The notes under the pieces: model-generated
What the model was told of the DNA's origin: nothing
Seen by the model: the letters and a program-made list of their open reading frames with translations, nothing else
Database searches by the model: none
Program-made: the position numbers and the translations under genes
Shown here: piece after piece, positions 19,904 to 29,560 of the stretch
Layout: each line of letters begins with the position of its first letter
How positions within the stretch are numbered: the stretch's first letter is position 1
NCBI RefSeq assembly: GCF_040427915.1
Contig: NZ_JBETXJ010000002.1
Span: forward strand, 1,364,001-1,428,000
Reading direction: 5' to 3'
Source: Gardnerella vaginalis
Lineage (GTDB): Bacteria; Actinomycetota; Actinomycetes; Actinomycetales; Bifidobacteriaceae
Length of the DNA stretch: 64,000 nucleotides

Positions 19904-20566
19904 TCATACGCTAGTATTTTTAAGCAAATTTTTAACTTCAAAAATCCTCTGTATAACGGTTATGATACCACCAATACAAAGGATAAACATGGCTAAACTA
20001 AGCCATAAAAGCCAGCCAGTTAATCCACTTAATCCCATTGAAATCAATATAATAGCCACTCTGTCTGCTCTAGTAATCAAACCTTTTTTAGCTTCCACCC
20101 CAACAGACTCACCTCTTGCTCTAGCATATGACGTTACAAAAGCAGCCATAATTGCTATTAGCGAACAAAGCAATCCGCAATATTTTATAAAACCATTAAC
20201 ATATTCTGGCAAATATAAACATATGTTGATATTTTTAGCACGATATAAGCAAATACAAACACACAAAAATAGAGACCAATCAGCGATTCTATCTAAAGTA
20301 GAATCCAAAAACGCACCAAATTTCGTTCCACCATTCTGATTAGTTAAAGCAGCGACTGAACCATCCAAAGCATCTGCAAGGACAAAAATCGTAAGCAAAA
20401 TTGTACCGAATAAAAGCCAGCCAGTCATAGAAACAAAAATTGAGGTTGCTACAACAGCCAAAGCACCGAAAACAGTAATGCCATTTGCTGTACAGCCAAA
20501 TTTTACAAGCAGCTTAGCAATAGGCGCAATAACACGCTTGAATCCACCTCTTAAAGATTCCAACAT
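19904..20566 (-). CDS. CDP-alcohol phosphatidyltransferase, phosphatidylinositol-phosphate-synthase-like
   Basis: 220 aa, membrane enzyme with about six helices. In actinobacteria the copy beside yebC-ruvC is usually PgsA1, which joins CDP-diacylglycerol with inositol-1-phosphate, the first step to phosphatidylinositol and its mannosides. The CDP-alcohol motif is DALDGSVAALTNQNGG followed by FGAFLDSTLDRIAD: all four Asp and both Gly are kept. The position that is Arg in the consensus DGxxAR is Ala here, and the spacer to the next Gly is two residues longer. A second family member, pgsA at 29.6 kb, has the full consensus. Substrate is inferred from context. Confidence 0.82.
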   Translation of the reverse strand: MLESLRGGFKRVIAPIAKLLVKFGCTANGITVFGALAVVATSIFVSMTGWLLFGTILLTIFVLADALDGSVAALTNQNGGTKFGAFLDSTLDRIADWSLFLCVCICLYRAKNINICLYLPEYVNGFIKYCGLLCSLIAIMAAFVTSYARARGESVGVEAKKGLITRADRVAIILISMGLSGLTGWLLWLSLAMFILCIGGIITVIQRIFEVKNLLKNTSV

Positions 20567-20634
20567 ATCTAATAAAACGCCTTCCTAGATTAAACAAGCT
20601 ACTCATACACACACTATCAACAAACTATGCTAAT

Positions 20635-20662
20635 AAAAAACGCCGCTTAAAACTAAGCGGCG
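20635..20662 (-). terminator. Rho-independent terminator after tRNA-Gln
   Basis: On the minus strand, GCCGCTTA, loop GTTT, TAAGCGGC, then T-run: a perfect 8-bp stem extended to 9 bp (20641-20662) and six T. It lies ~10 bp after the 3' end of tRNA-Gln. Confidence 0.92.
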
Positions 20663-20672
20663 CAATTTCTAG

Positions 20673-20743
20673 CTCCCTCACCTGGATTCGAACCAAGACA
20701 AAGGGTTCCAAAGACCCGTGTGCTGCCATTACACCATGAGGGA
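20673..20743 (-). tRNA. tRNA-Gln (anticodon TTG)
   Basis: 71 nt. The acceptor arm TCCCTCA pairs with TGAGGGA, with discriminator G; the anticodon stem-loop GGGTC-TTTGGAA-CCC region gives anticodon TTG reading CAA; the T-arm contains GGTTCGAATCC. CCA is not encoded (the next bases are CT). A strong terminator follows. Confidence 0.95.
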
Positions 20744-20819
20744 ACGGCGGAAAAAACCGCCAAGTCACTATTATGCCATAACAATTGACATCGTCAAGTT
20801 TGGCGTGGCGAAATAGGAT

Positions 20820-21839
20820 TTATGCAAACAAGAACCCCTTGCCATGATGCTCTGGATAAGTGTCAAACAGCTTTGCAACAGACCCATCTTCAAACACAGC
20901 TTTAATAGCACTTGCCAAAAGTGGGGCAATTGAAAGAACAGTTAACCCATCCCAACGCTTTTCTTCTGGAATTGGAACAGTATCCGTTAACACAACTTCT
21001 CTAGCGCCGCAATTCTTTAAACGCTCAACTGCAGGACCAGAAAGCACGCCGTGAGTTGCAACAACCGTAACAGACTTTGCACCAGCGTCCTTAAGAACAT
21101 TACAAGCGCCTGCGATTGTTCCAGCAGTGTCAATTAAATCATCAACCATAACACAATCACGCCCAGCAACATCACCAACAACACGATTTGCTACAGCCTG
21201 ATTTGGACGAGTAATATCTCTAGTCTTATGAACAAAAGCCAATGGGCCTCCGCCTAAACGTTGCGCCCACTGTTCTGCAACTCGGATTCGACCTGCGTCT
21301 GGCGAAACAACGGTAACGTTTCCTAAATCTTCGCTGAAACGATCTCGAACGTAATCAACCAGCACTGGCATAGCAATCAAATGGTCTACAGGACCATCAA
21401 AGAATCCCTGCGATTGTGCCGCATGCAAGTCAACGCTCATGATTCGATCTGCGCCTGCTGTTTTAAGCAAATCAAACATCAAGCGGCAAGAAATAGGCTC
21501 ACGACCGCGATGCTTTTTGTCTTGTCTAGAATATCCAAGCAACGGGCACACAGCGGTAATAGAACGAGCAGACGCGCGCTTTAATGCGTCGATCATAATT
21601 AACTGTTCCATAATGGACTTGTTAACAGGATCACTATGACTTTGCAACACAAACACGTCTGTTCCTCGCACAGACTGAGTGTAACGAACATACATCTCGC
21701 CATTGGCAAAATCATATGCTGTTGTTTCCAATACTTCTATACCAAGCTGATTTGCAACATCTCGAGCAAGCTTCGGATGCGCGCGACCAGTTACGAGAAC
21801 AAGGTTTTTATCTGGCTTTCCTTCAAGGACGATGCTCAC
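20820..21839 (-). CDS. prs: Ribose-phosphate pyrophosphokinase (PRPP synthase)
   Basis: 339 aa from a GTG at 21839, chosen because GGAG lies 5 nt upstream and the product begins (M)SIVLEGKPDKNLVL, as expected for bifidobacterial Prs; the frame runs on to 21875. Prs makes PRPP from ribose 5-phosphate and ATP. The PRPP-binding region reads CVMVDDLIDTAGTI. The ATP-binding area RQDKKHRGREPISC and the flexible-loop residues are present. PRPP feeds PurF, Apt and other steps encoded in this window. tRNA-Gln lies downstream. Confidence 0.95.
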   Translation of the reverse strand: MSIVLEGKPDKNLVLVTGRAHPKLARDVANQLGIEVLETTAYDFANGEMYVRYTQSVRGTDVFVLQSHSDPVNKSIMEQLIMIDALKRASARSITAVCPLLGYSRQDKKHRGREPISCRLMFDLLKTAGADRIMSVDLHAAQSQGFFDGPVDHLIAMPVLVDYVRDRFSEDLGNVTVVSPDAGRIRVAEQWAQRLGGGPLAFVHKTRDITRPNQAVANRVVGDVAGRDCVMVDDLIDTAGTIAGACNVLKDAGAKSVTVVATHGVLSGPAVERLKNCGAREVVLTDTVPIPEEKRWDGLTVLSIAPLLASAIKAVFEDGSVAKLFDTYPEHHGKGFLFA

Positions 21840-21968
21840 CATATCTCCAAACGCTAGTTCACTAACAGCCCACAAAAAACGGACTGTGATTAATACTATC
21901 TATTTGCGCAGACTATAATCATTAAGCCGTTTCATACACAACAAATCATTGCAAAAGATTCCAAATAA

Positions 21969-22805
21969 TCACAAATCGCGTCTGTATAAACCATGCTTAA
22001 CAATGTATTGAACAACTCCGTCTGGAACCAAATACCATACAGGTTCCCCGTGCTCAGCTCGCTTACGAACATCAGTAGAAGAAATTGCTAGTGCTGGGAT
22101 TTCCAAAATGTCAACTGGGAAACGATGACTGTGACAATTAATCATATCGTCACAAGAATCCGCTGAATACACATGAGCCTCAATTTGAGTAAACTTTTCT
22201 GGACTAGAATACCCAGGACGAGTAACAGCCACAAATCTAGCCAAATTCCACAGTTCTCTAGCATCTTTCCATTGCATAATCTCCGCAATGGCATCCGCGC
22301 CTGTAATAAAGAAAAGTTCAGCATCTGGATGCTGAGATCGAATATCGCGAAGCGTATCAATCGTATAAGTAACACCTGGTCTATCAATATCCACTCTGGA
22401 AACTGTGAACTTAGGATTAGAAGCAGTTGCAATCACAGTCATCAAATATCGATCTTCTGCGTTAGTAACCTTCTTATCAAGTTTAAAAACAGGCTTTCCT
22501 GTAGGAACAAAAATAACTTCGTCTAGATCATAAACCCATGCAACTTCAGAAGCTGCTACCAAGTGGCCGTTGTGAATAGGGTCAAAAGTGCCGCCCATGA
22601 TCCCTATTCGTTGGCGCTGATGAACATTACCTCTAGCAGATTGACGGTGTTTAGCAACACCTGCCACAACAGGCGGCGCAGCCTCAGTGCCATTAAAAGA
22701 CCCTTGGAACAAGTCAGACATTCTGCGCTCTTCAGAAAAATCTTTTACTTCTGACTTAATACTATTTTGGGAATCAACTTTAGAGTTGTTTAGATTATTT
22801 TGCAT
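21969..22805 (-). CDS. nadD: Nicotinate-nucleotide adenylyltransferase
   Basis: 278 aa. NadD joins ATP and nicotinate mononucleotide to deamido-NAD. The nucleotidyltransferase signature [18 protein letters not shown] starts near residue 69 and the C-terminal [15 protein letters not shown] near 245. Residues 1-65 are a polar extension not needed for the fold; Met29 could be the true start. The unknown gene and proA lie upstream on the same strand with gaps of about 50 bp. Confidence 0.94.
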   Translation of the reverse strand: MQNNLNNSKVDSQNSIKSEVKDFSEERRMSDLFQGSFNGTEAAPPVVAGVAKHRQSARGNVHQRQRIGIMGGTFDPIHNGHLVAASEVAWVYDLDEVIFVPTGKPVFKLDKKVTNAEDRYLMTVIATASNPKFTVSRVDIDRPGVTYTIDTLRDIRSQHPDAELFFITGADAIAEIMQWKDARELWNLARFVAVTRPGYSSPEKFTQIEAHVYSADSCDDMINCHSHRFPVDILEIPALAISSTDVRKRAEHGEPVWYLVPDGVVQYIVKHGLYRRDL

Positions 22806-22854
22806 TAATTCATTTCCACATTTTGTTCAAAATACACAAAATCAAGCATCATGA

Positions 22855-23436
22855 TTATTTTGCACCATCAAGCAAATCAGCAGCATCATCTGCCTTAGCT
22901 TCATCGATAACACTAGAGGCAACGTTCGCCTTATCGGGATTAATATTGCCCATTTCCTCATTCCACTCATCTTGAACAACCCGTTTAATCTCCTCAAATG
23001 TTGGAAGAGGAAAATCAGGCTGGAAAATACTTCTAATCTTTGCAACAGATTCTGTAATCTTAATAAGAATATCTGCCATATTATCTACTTCACCGCAACG
23101 CTCAAGATTACTGAATTGAGATATATTATCTTCCATTTTTCTCAAATTCTGATTAATCTCATCTAAAGCAGCATTATCCTGAGGCTTGAAAACAGTACGA
23201 TTATCCCTATCTGGCCAACCCATTAATATTGCATCAGCATATTCAAGAGAAGATCTTTGAGATGCAGACGCAATACCATCTTCAATTTGCACTAAAAACA
23301 CATAGCGAACTATGGATAAACGCTCAGCGGAAATATCTAAAGCATCTAAAACATTAAAATCAGACACACCATATGATTCGCTTTTCGCGTATACATTATC
23401 TGATTTAGTTGATTCCTGTGTATTTGGCATACTCAT
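22855..23436 (-). CDS. Unknown acidic helical protein between nadD and proA
   Basis: 193 aa; I do not recognise the family. No signal peptide or membrane helix is seen. The sequence is acidic, predicted mostly helical, with a heptad-like stretch at ~85-140 (DEINQNLRKMEDNISQF). The N-terminal ~20 residues (Ser/Thr/Asn/Lys) and C-terminal ~25 (Ala/Asp) look disordered. It lies 43 bp after proA and 49 bp before nadD, so all three are probably co-transcribed. That neighbourhood does not define a role. Confidence 0.75.
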   Translation of the reverse strand: MSMPNTQESTKSDNVYAKSESYGVSDFNVLDALDISAERLSIVRYVFLVQIEDGIASASQRSSLEYADAILMGWPDRDNRTVFKPQDNAALDEINQNLRKMEDNISQFSNLERCGEVDNMADILIKITESVAKIRSIFQPDFPLPTFEEIKRVVQDEWNEEMGNINPDKANVASSVIDEAKADDAADLLDGAK

Positions 23437-23479
23437 AACCTTACTCTTAATACCTTATTATCTGTCACAATTTATAACA

Positions 23480-24838
23480 TCAAGCTCTTATTTGACCATC
23501 TCCATAACCAATCCACTTTGTGGTTGTCATTTCTCTCAAACCCATCGGGCCCCTGGCATGTAATTTTTGAGTGGAAATGCCAAGCTCAGCTCCGAAACCA
23601 AATTCGCCGCCGTCCGTAAATCTTGTTGAAGCATTTACCATAACAACAGCTGAGTCTACAGATGACACAAAATTATTGATTGTTAAATAATCTTCAGCAA
23701 TAATCGTCTCAGTATGCCCCGTTGAATACTTTGTAATATGATCCGCAGCATCCTCAACATCTTTTACAATCTTTACTCCTATTTGCAAAGACAAATATTC
23801 ACGATTCCAATCATCATCATTTGCATGTTCTAACTGCAAACCATTGATATTTGAATCAAATAGAATATTGTAGGATTTTTCATCAGCATGAATCAAAACA
23901 TTATGTTTAGCTAACTCTCTTGCAATTCTTGGCAGAAAATCTTTAGCAATATCTTGATTTACAAGCAATTTTTCTGCAGCATTACAAACTCCAACTCTTT
24001 GAGTTTTTGCATTTACAATAATTGGTATCGCTTTTTCAAAATCTGCTGTTTTATCCACGTAAATGTGAACATTTCCAGCTCCAGTTTCTATAACTGGAAC
24101 TGTTGATTCTTTAACAACTGCAGCGATTAGATTTGCACTTCCCCTAGGAACAAGAACATCAATATGACCATGAGCATGCATCATTGACGTTGCTCCACTT
24201 CTTCCAAGATCATCAACAGATTCTATAAGATTTCCACTTACACCAAAATCTTTTAAGACTTGCTTGATTACAGAAATTGTCGCATGGTTCGTACGCTCAG
24301 CTGCACTACCGCCTCTTAAAATTACAGCATTTGAAGATTTTATGCACAAAGATGCAACGTCAACAGTCACATTTGGTCTAGCTTCGTAAATAATTCCCAT
24401 TACGCCTATTGGCACTCTTACTTGAGAAAGCCTAAGACCATTTTCTAGCGTGTATCCACGAACAACTTCTCCAACAGGATCTTGTAATTGCGCTATTTTT
24501 CTAATACTTTTTGCAGATTGAAATATTCTTTCTTCATCAAATTTAAGTCTGTCTAGTTTTCCAGCATCCATACCATTTTTTTGAGCTTTTTCTAAGTCTT
24601 GCTTATTTGCTTCTTCAATAAATTCTAAATTATTTTCAATAGAATCAGCAATAGCATTTAGAAGATTATTTTTAAAATTGGTATTAGCTTTAGCAAATTC
24701 ACGCTGTGCTATTCGCGAAGCATCCGCTCTAGAAAAAACAATAGAATCTATAGAGTCCCCATAATCTTTAGACATATTGCTTTGTGCATTACTATGCGTT
24801 TCATCTAACTTTGTATCAAGATTAATCATATTGAACAT
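23480..24838 (-). CDS. proA: Gamma-glutamyl phosphate reductase
   Basis: 452 aa from the ATG at 24838 (Met40 of the longer frame, at 24829, is an alternative; upstream codons overlap the thrC start). ProA reduces gamma-glutamyl phosphate to glutamate semialdehyde with NADPH, the second step of proline synthesis. The aldehyde-dehydrogenase fold is clear: [19 protein letters not shown], the catalytic Cys in [15 protein letters not shown], and the C-terminal [20 protein letters not shown]. The last residues end [12 protein letters not shown]. proB is not in the window. Divergent from thrC with ~72 bp between starts. Confidence 0.95.
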   Translation of the reverse strand: MFNMINLDTKLDETHSNAQSNMSKDYGDSIDSIVFSRADASRIAQREFAKANTNFKNNLLNAIADSIENNLEFIEEANKQDLEKAQKNGMDAGKLDRLKFDEERIFQSAKSIRKIAQLQDPVGEVVRGYTLENGLRLSQVRVPIGVMGIIYEARPNVTVDVASLCIKSSNAVILRGGSAAERTNHATISVIKQVLKDFGVSGNLIESVDDLGRSGATSMMHAHGHIDVLVPRGSANLIAAVVKESTVPVIETGAGNVHIYVDKTADFEKAIPIIVNAKTQRVGVCNAAEKLLVNQDIAKDFLPRIARELAKHNVLIHADEKSYNILFDSNINGLQLEHANDDDWNREYLSLQIGVKIVKDVEDAADHITKYSTGHTETIIAEDYLTINNFVSSVDSAVVMVNASTRFTDGGEFGFGAELGISTQKLHARGPMGLREMTTTKWIGYGDGQIRA

Positions 24839-24910
24839 ATTAGCAATAGCAGTACTTAGGCTCCACCTCTTCAGGTAACATGTATACCAATTAGCACGAA
24901 TGGAGGAATC

Positions 24911-26428
24911 ATGGCAGAAAACACTACGAATACAGTTATGTTTCACAGCACTAGGTCAAACTCTAAAACCTATACCTCGAAGCAAGCTATTCGTAGAGGA
25001 ATAGCAGATGATGGTGGCTTGTTTGTTACGGATTGCCTTGGTGAAACTCGTTACGATATTTCTAATCTTTCTGGGAAAACTTATAAACAGATTGCTAAAG
25101 ACGTTCTTCAAATTCTCCTTCCAGATTTTACGTCTAGCGAGCTTGATGATTGCGTAGAGAAGGCTTATGGAAGTCAGTGGGAAGATACTGAGATTACTCC
25201 TTTAAAGGCTCTTGGTAATAATAATGATTTTGTTCTAGAGCTTTTCCACGGTCCTACCTGTGCTTTTAAAGATGTTGCTTTGCAGATTTTGCCACAATTC
25301 ATTAGTCGCACAAAAGATGTATCTGATTCTAATCAAAACGTTATGATTCTTACCGCCACTTCGGGAGATACAGGAAAAGCTGCGCTAGCTGGGTTTGCGG
25401 ATGTTGAGGCCACTTCTATTGTCACTTTTTACCCAGAAGGTAAAGTAAGTAAAATTCAAGAATTGCAAATGACAACTCAAAGTGGAAATAACGTAAAAGT
25501 ATGCGCTGTTAGAGGAAATTTTGACGATGCGCAAAGCGGCGTTAAACAAATATTTACTAACAATTCAATTAATGAAACGGTTGAAAACAATAATCACGCA
25601 CTGCTTTCTTCTGCTAATTCGATTAATATTGGCAGACTTATTCCTCAAGTTGTTTACTACTTCTACGCTTATTCTAAGCTTGTTGAACAAGGCGTTATTG
25701 AACTTGGCAATGAAGTGGAATTTTGTGTCCCTACTGGCAATTTTGGAAATATTCTTGCTGGATATTATGCGAAAATTCTTGGTCTTCCTGTAAAACACTT
25801 AATCGTAGCGAGCAACAGCAACAATGTTTTGTTTGACTTTTTGGTCAGTGGAACATATAACAAGATTCGACCATTTAACCAAACAATTGCACCGTCTATG
25901 GATATTCTTGTTTCTTCTAATTTAGAACGCATGCTTTACTACATGTGCGATAAAGATACACGACTGTTGCAAATGCTTATGAATGATTTACAACAATGGG
26001 GCGCTTTTGAAATACCAGAAGACGTGCTTTCTAAAATTCGAGAACTTTTTGGATGCGGATGGGCAAACGAGGATCAAATTCGCAATTCCATACAAGAATG
26101 CTGGAATAAGCATAATTATGTTATTGATCCACATACTGCTTGCGGATACTTTGTTATGAATCATATTCCTCATGATTCTAATGTTCCGCGTGTTCTTTTG
26201 AGCACAGCAAGCCCGTATAAGTTCCCTAGGGTTGTTTGCGAATCTTTAGGCTTAAATGTTGAAGGATTAGATGATTTTGCTTGCATGGATTTGTTAGAAA
26301 GCAAAACTTCTACAAAAGCTCCTAAAATGCTTAGCGAACTTAAAAATAAAACAGCTAGATTCAACGATGTTATTAACATCGAAGATATGCCAGATTATGT
26401 TCTTAAGTGCGCTAACGAAATTTGCTAA
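24911..26428 (+). CDS. thrC: Threonine synthase
   Basis: 505 aa, the long bacterial form. PLP enzyme that turns O-phosphohomoserine into threonine. The N-terminus has the family's [16 protein letters not shown] and ADDGGLFV; the PLP lysine is in [25 protein letters not shown] and [16 protein letters not shown] bind the cofactor phosphate. GGAGG lies 6 nt before the ATG. Monocistronic; convergent with recX only 10 bp away, without an obvious terminator between them. Confidence 0.96.
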   Translation: MAENTTNTVMFHSTRSNSKTYTSKQAIRRGIADDGGLFVTDCLGETRYDISNLSGKTYKQIAKDVLQILLPDFTSSELDDCVEKAYGSQWEDTEITPLKALGNNNDFVLELFHGPTCAFKDVALQILPQFISRTKDVSDSNQNVMILTATSGDTGKAALAGFADVEATSIVTFYPEGKVSKIQELQMTTQSGNNVKVCAVRGNFDDAQSGVKQIFTNNSINETVENNNHALLSSANSINIGRLIPQVVYYFYAYSKLVEQGVIELGNEVEFCVPTGNFGNILAGYYAKILGLPVKHLIVASNSNNVLFDFLVSGTYNKIRPFNQTIAPSMDILVSSNLERMLYYMCDKDTRLLQMLMNDLQQWGAFEIPEDVLSKIRELFGCGWANEDQIRNSIQECWNKHNYVIDPHTACGYFVMNHIPHDSNVPRVLLSTASPYKFPRVVCESLGLNVEGLDDFACMDLLESKTSTKAPKMLSELKNKTARFNDVINIEDMPDYVLKCANEIC

Positions 26429-26438
26429 AGATTTTGGT

Positions 26439-27164
26439 TTAAGACTTAAACAAAGCATAATATACTTCGTTTAGTGTGTTTAAATCATGACCTTTTCTAG
26501 CTCCTGCAGAAAAGAATCTACGTCTTTTTACATTATCGTCTAGGCTTTTAAGTTTTAGCGATAATTTTCTGCCTAATTCCCATGCAGCTTCTTCAAAAAC
26601 ACCGTCTTCTCTAGCTTCTTGCAATGTTGAACAGGCCACAGTGGAAGAAACGCCCTTTTTTTGTAGCTCAATGCGAGTCGCACGTTCTCCCAACAATCTA
26701 GATACACATGAGCGTATAACGGATCTAGCATATTGTTTATCGTCAACCAAATGTAATTCTTCCAAACGAATTATTACGGATTCAACAATATTCTCTTTAT
26801 AACCCTTATTTATAAGCCTATTCTTTAAATCATCGGAAGATCTAGCTGAATAATCTAGCATTCGTAAAGCAGATTCTCTACAATCGTCGAAATCAGAGGC
26901 TTTTTTAGCATCTACTTTTTTAGCAGGCTTTCTGCCATTAAATGAATTATACTTCTTAAAAGCGTAATAAGAGTTTTCTTCACAATAATCTTCATGATTA
27001 TTATCCAAGCTATCAAATGACTTATCATAAGCATCACTAACGCCAACTGTTGTTAAATCACAACCATTAACTTCAGATTCTTCTGCTTTTTCACACTCAT
27101 TTTCTGCAGAATAATAAGAATCAACAGGTTTATGATTGCGAAGAAAACTCTCTACACTAATCAT
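26439..27164 (-). CDS. recX: RecA regulator RecX
   Basis: 241 aa. The RecX domain of three-helix repeats covers ~100-235 (ESALRMLDYSARSSDDLKNR, KGYKENIVESVI, LGERATRIELQKKGVSS). RecX binds in the RecA filament groove and limits its activity. Residues 1-98 are an acidic, Ser/Asn/Tyr-rich extension, then a basic KKVDAKKASD link; most RecX proteins are ~150 aa. It lies 86 bp downstream of recA, so it is expected to be induced with it. Confidence 0.93.
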   Translation of the reverse strand: MISVESFLRNHKPVDSYYSAENECEKAEESEVNGCDLTTVGVSDAYDKSFDSLDNNHEDYCEENSYYAFKKYNSFNGRKPAKKVDAKKASDFDDCRESALRMLDYSARSSDDLKNRLINKGYKENIVESVIIRLEELHLVDDKQYARSVIRSCVSRLLGERATRIELQKKGVSSTVACSTLQEAREDGVFEEAAWELGRKLSLKLKSLDDNVKRRRFFSAGARKGHDLNTLNEVYYALFKS

Positions 27165-27250
27165 CTTCTATTCTTTTCACTGAATCTCAGCCAATATGAT
27201 GTGAATCAGCTAAACTCAACTTTGTTTTAATAATTTTATTTAATATAGTT

Positions 27251-28405
27251 TTATTTGACATCACTGCCTTTTGAAGTGTTTGTTTTACTATCAGCACTTG
27301 AAGATGATACTGACTGAGAATTGTCATCTTCATCTTCTACCTCAACGAATTGATCTTCTGGCTTCATTAGCCCAAACGCTACTTTTACTTTATCGCTAAT
27401 CTCTTCTGTAATAGCAGGATTATCTTTAAGGAATTGGCGAACGTTCTCCCTACCTTGCCCAAGTTGTTCACCTTCGTAAGTGAACCAAGAACCAGATTTT
27501 TTAATAACATCGCACTGTACAGCCATATCGATTACAGAACCTTCAGTTGATATCCCTTCTCCGTAAAGAACATCAAACTCTGCTGTTTTAAAAGGCGGAG
27601 CCATTTTATTCTTTACAATCTTTACCTTAGTACGATTTCCAACAGCCTCTTCACCATTTTTGATAGTAGAAACTCGTCTAATATCCATTCGAACAGATGA
27701 ATAGAATTTAAGAGCTTTACCACCAGTAGTTGTTTCTGGATTACCGAAGAATACACCAATTTTTTCACGAAGCTGATTAATAAATATTGCTGTTGTTCCA
27801 GCTTGAGACAATGCACCAGTCATTTTTCTTAAAGCTTGGCTCATTAAGCGCGCTTGTAAACCAACATGGCTATCTCCCATGTCTCCATCAATTTCCGCTT
27901 TTGGAACAAGAGCTGCTACAGAATCAACTACTATAACATCTAAAGCACCAGAACGAATTAGCATGTCGGCAATCTCTAATGCTTGTTCACCATTATCTGG
28001 CTGAGAAACAATAAGAGAATCTGTGTCAACACCCAATTTACGCGCATAAACTGGATCTAAAGCATGCTCAGCATCAATAAATGCAGCAATACCACCATTC
28101 TTTTGAGCATTAGCAACAATATGCAAAGCTAATGTTGTTTTACCAGAAGATTCAGGACCATAAACTTCCACAATACGCCCACGAGGAACGCCACCAATCC
28201 CTAGAGCCATATCTAGAGCTATTGAGCCAGTAGGGATAACCTCCACGTCTTGTAGTGGCTTATCACCCAATCGCATTGCGGAACCTTTACCATATTGTTT
28301 TTCAACATTGGCAAGAGCTGTTTCCAACGCTGCTTTTCTACGAGGATCTGCCTTGTCGGCATCAATAAGACGATCCACTGCACCTTTTTTTGCTTGTTGT
28401 GCCAT
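27251..28405 (-). CDS. recA: Recombinase RecA
   Basis: 384 aa, no intein. The Walker A motif GPESSGKTT lies near residue 77; [16 protein letters not shown] is the Walker B area; loop L2 region [20 protein letters not shown] is intact. The C-terminal tail is acidic ([10 protein letters not shown]) and then Ser/Thr-rich. RecA drives strand exchange and triggers LexA self-cleavage. AAAGGAG precedes the ATG by 8 nt. The 5' leader is ~140 nt, following a TATAAT -10 and a LexA-type box. Confidence 0.98.
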   Translation of the reverse strand: MAQQAKKGAVDRLIDADKADPRRKAALETALANVEKQYGKGSAMRLGDKPLQDVEVIPTGSIALDMALGIGGVPRGRIVEVYGPESSGKTTLALHIVANAQKNGGIAAFIDAEHALDPVYARKLGVDTDSLIVSQPDNGEQALEIADMLIRSGALDVIVVDSVAALVPKAEIDGDMGDSHVGLQARLMSQALRKMTGALSQAGTTAIFINQLREKIGVFFGNPETTTGGKALKFYSSVRMDIRRVSTIKNGEEAVGNRTKVKIVKNKMAPPFKTAEFDVLYGEGISTEGSVIDMAVQCDVIKKSGSWFTYEGEQLGQGRENVRQFLKDNPAITEEISDKVKVAFGLMKPEDQFVEVEDEDDNSQSVSSSSADSKTNTSKGSDVK

Positions 28406-28553
28406 ATCTGCTACTCCTTTCGCATGCCGATGTATTGATTGACGTTAATGCAATACATAATGACTATGCAAGCGTTTTAGAGCAATGTGGTTAAAGGTTT
28501 TACTCAATAACACAATAGGCACTTATCACGCTGCAAGAAGCCCAACAATTGAC

Positions 28554-28582
28554 ATTATACACCACAAACGAACATTTGTTCG
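28554..28582 (-). promoter_or_regulatory. recA promoter with LexA box
   Basis: On the minus strand a perfect CGAAC-N4-GTTCG palindrome (28569-28582) lies 9 bp upstream of a consensus TATAAT -10 (28554-28559). LexA bound here would block RNA polymerase. Transcription would begin near 28546, leaving a ~140-nt leader before recA. Confidence 0.85.
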
Positions 28583-28618
28583 ACAAGCGTGTTGTTCTTG
28601 AAAACTAGGCGAAAATAT

Positions 28619-28852
28619 CTATTTTGCAGGCATTGGTGGAGCATTATGATCTTTACCCCACCTCTTACTATCAGGAATATTCATGTGATCACATAAAACA
28701 TTCCAGACAATTCTTGGCTCTACTCCAGCATCAATCGCCTCACGAGCACTCATACCATTAAGTTTTTGCAGCTCCTGATCTTTTGCGATACTCCTGCCAA
28801 ACTCCCTGCCAAATACCTCTTCAAGAAGCTCCCAGAATTCACGCTCGCGCAT
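28619..28852 (-). CDS. DUF3046 protein
   Basis: 77 aa, starting MREREFWELLEEVFG; Met at 28870 would add six residues. The family is a short, mostly helical actinobacterial protein of unknown function that almost always lies just upstream of recA, as here. Conserved features include LNGMSAREAIDAGVEPR and the C-terminal Trp. The start overlaps the end of the CinA-type gene by 14 nt, which suggests coupled translation. Confidence 0.85.
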   Translation of the reverse strand: MREREFWELLEEVFGREFGRSIAKDQELQKLNGMSAREAIDAGVEPRIVWNVLCDHMNIPDSKRWGKDHNAPPMPAK

Positions 28853-29555
28853 CAAAAATCCAATCTTCAAAAATTATGGAATGCAGAATTTTTATTAACG
28901 CATAAACGACACCGTTTCGAACTTCTTCACGATTACCAGAAATATTTAATTGAGCAGAAATCAACAATCCTAAATCACAAGAATAAAAATCACATTTCTT
29001 CAAAGAGAAATTACTAATTTTTCCACATTTACAATCAAAAACGCGATTTTCTATTCTATTAAACTTGCAAGAAATCGCATCAGAGTCAAGCGAAGAGCAA
29101 GATTTATCGGTAATAGTTGGAACAAAAACACCAATATACGCCAATCCAGCTGGTTTACCAGCATCAGAGCCAGGTCCAGCAACACCAGTAGTTGACAATC
29201 CAATAATAGGAAAATCAGGATTGTCAACATCTTTTTGTTGCTCAAAACGCTTATAACACCAACCAGATCCACTGTATAATCTTGCTGCACCAAACGCCAT
29301 TTGCTTTGCTACTCGCGCATCTACAGCACCACACGATTTTAATAAATCGCAATCCACACCAAGTATCTTAGATTTTTCACGAATATCGTAAGTAACAGCA
29401 GATCCAAGAAAAACTCTAGAAGCGCCAGGAATCTTTACAAACGAATCTGAAAGAAGACCCCCAGTCAGAGACTCAGCACATGCGATATGCAAAGAATGTT
29501 TATCGCAAAAATCAAGAATCTCACTAGCTAAAACACTGACAGAGTCACTACACAT
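28839..29555 (-). CDS. CinA C-terminal domain protein (PncC-type amidohydrolase)
   Basis: 238 aa from an ATG at 29555, just after the pgsA stop; the open frame reaches 29666 inside pgsA. Stand-alone CinA C-terminal (PncC) proteins hydrolyse nicotinamide mononucleotide to nicotinate mononucleotide in NAD recycling. Motifs: ACAESLTGGLLSDSFVKIPG, YDIREKSKILGV, TTGVAGPGSD and GNREEVRNGVVYAL. The protein is longer than the usual ~160 aa because of two inserts; the second, at ~153-195, holds six cysteines. The place between pgsA and recA is typical for actinobacteria. Confidence 0.88.
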   Translation of the reverse strand: MCSDSVSVLASEILDFCDKHSLHIACAESLTGGLLSDSFVKIPGASRVFLGSAVTYDIREKSKILGVDCDLLKSCGAVDARVAKQMAFGAARLYSGSGWCYKRFEQQKDVDNPDFPIIGLSTTGVAGPGSDAGKPAGLAYIGVFVPTITDKSCSSLDSDAISCKFNRIENRVFDCKCGKISNFSLKKCDFYSCDLGLLISAQLNISGNREEVRNGVVYALIKILHSIIFEDWIFDARA

Positions 29556-29560
29556 ATCTA

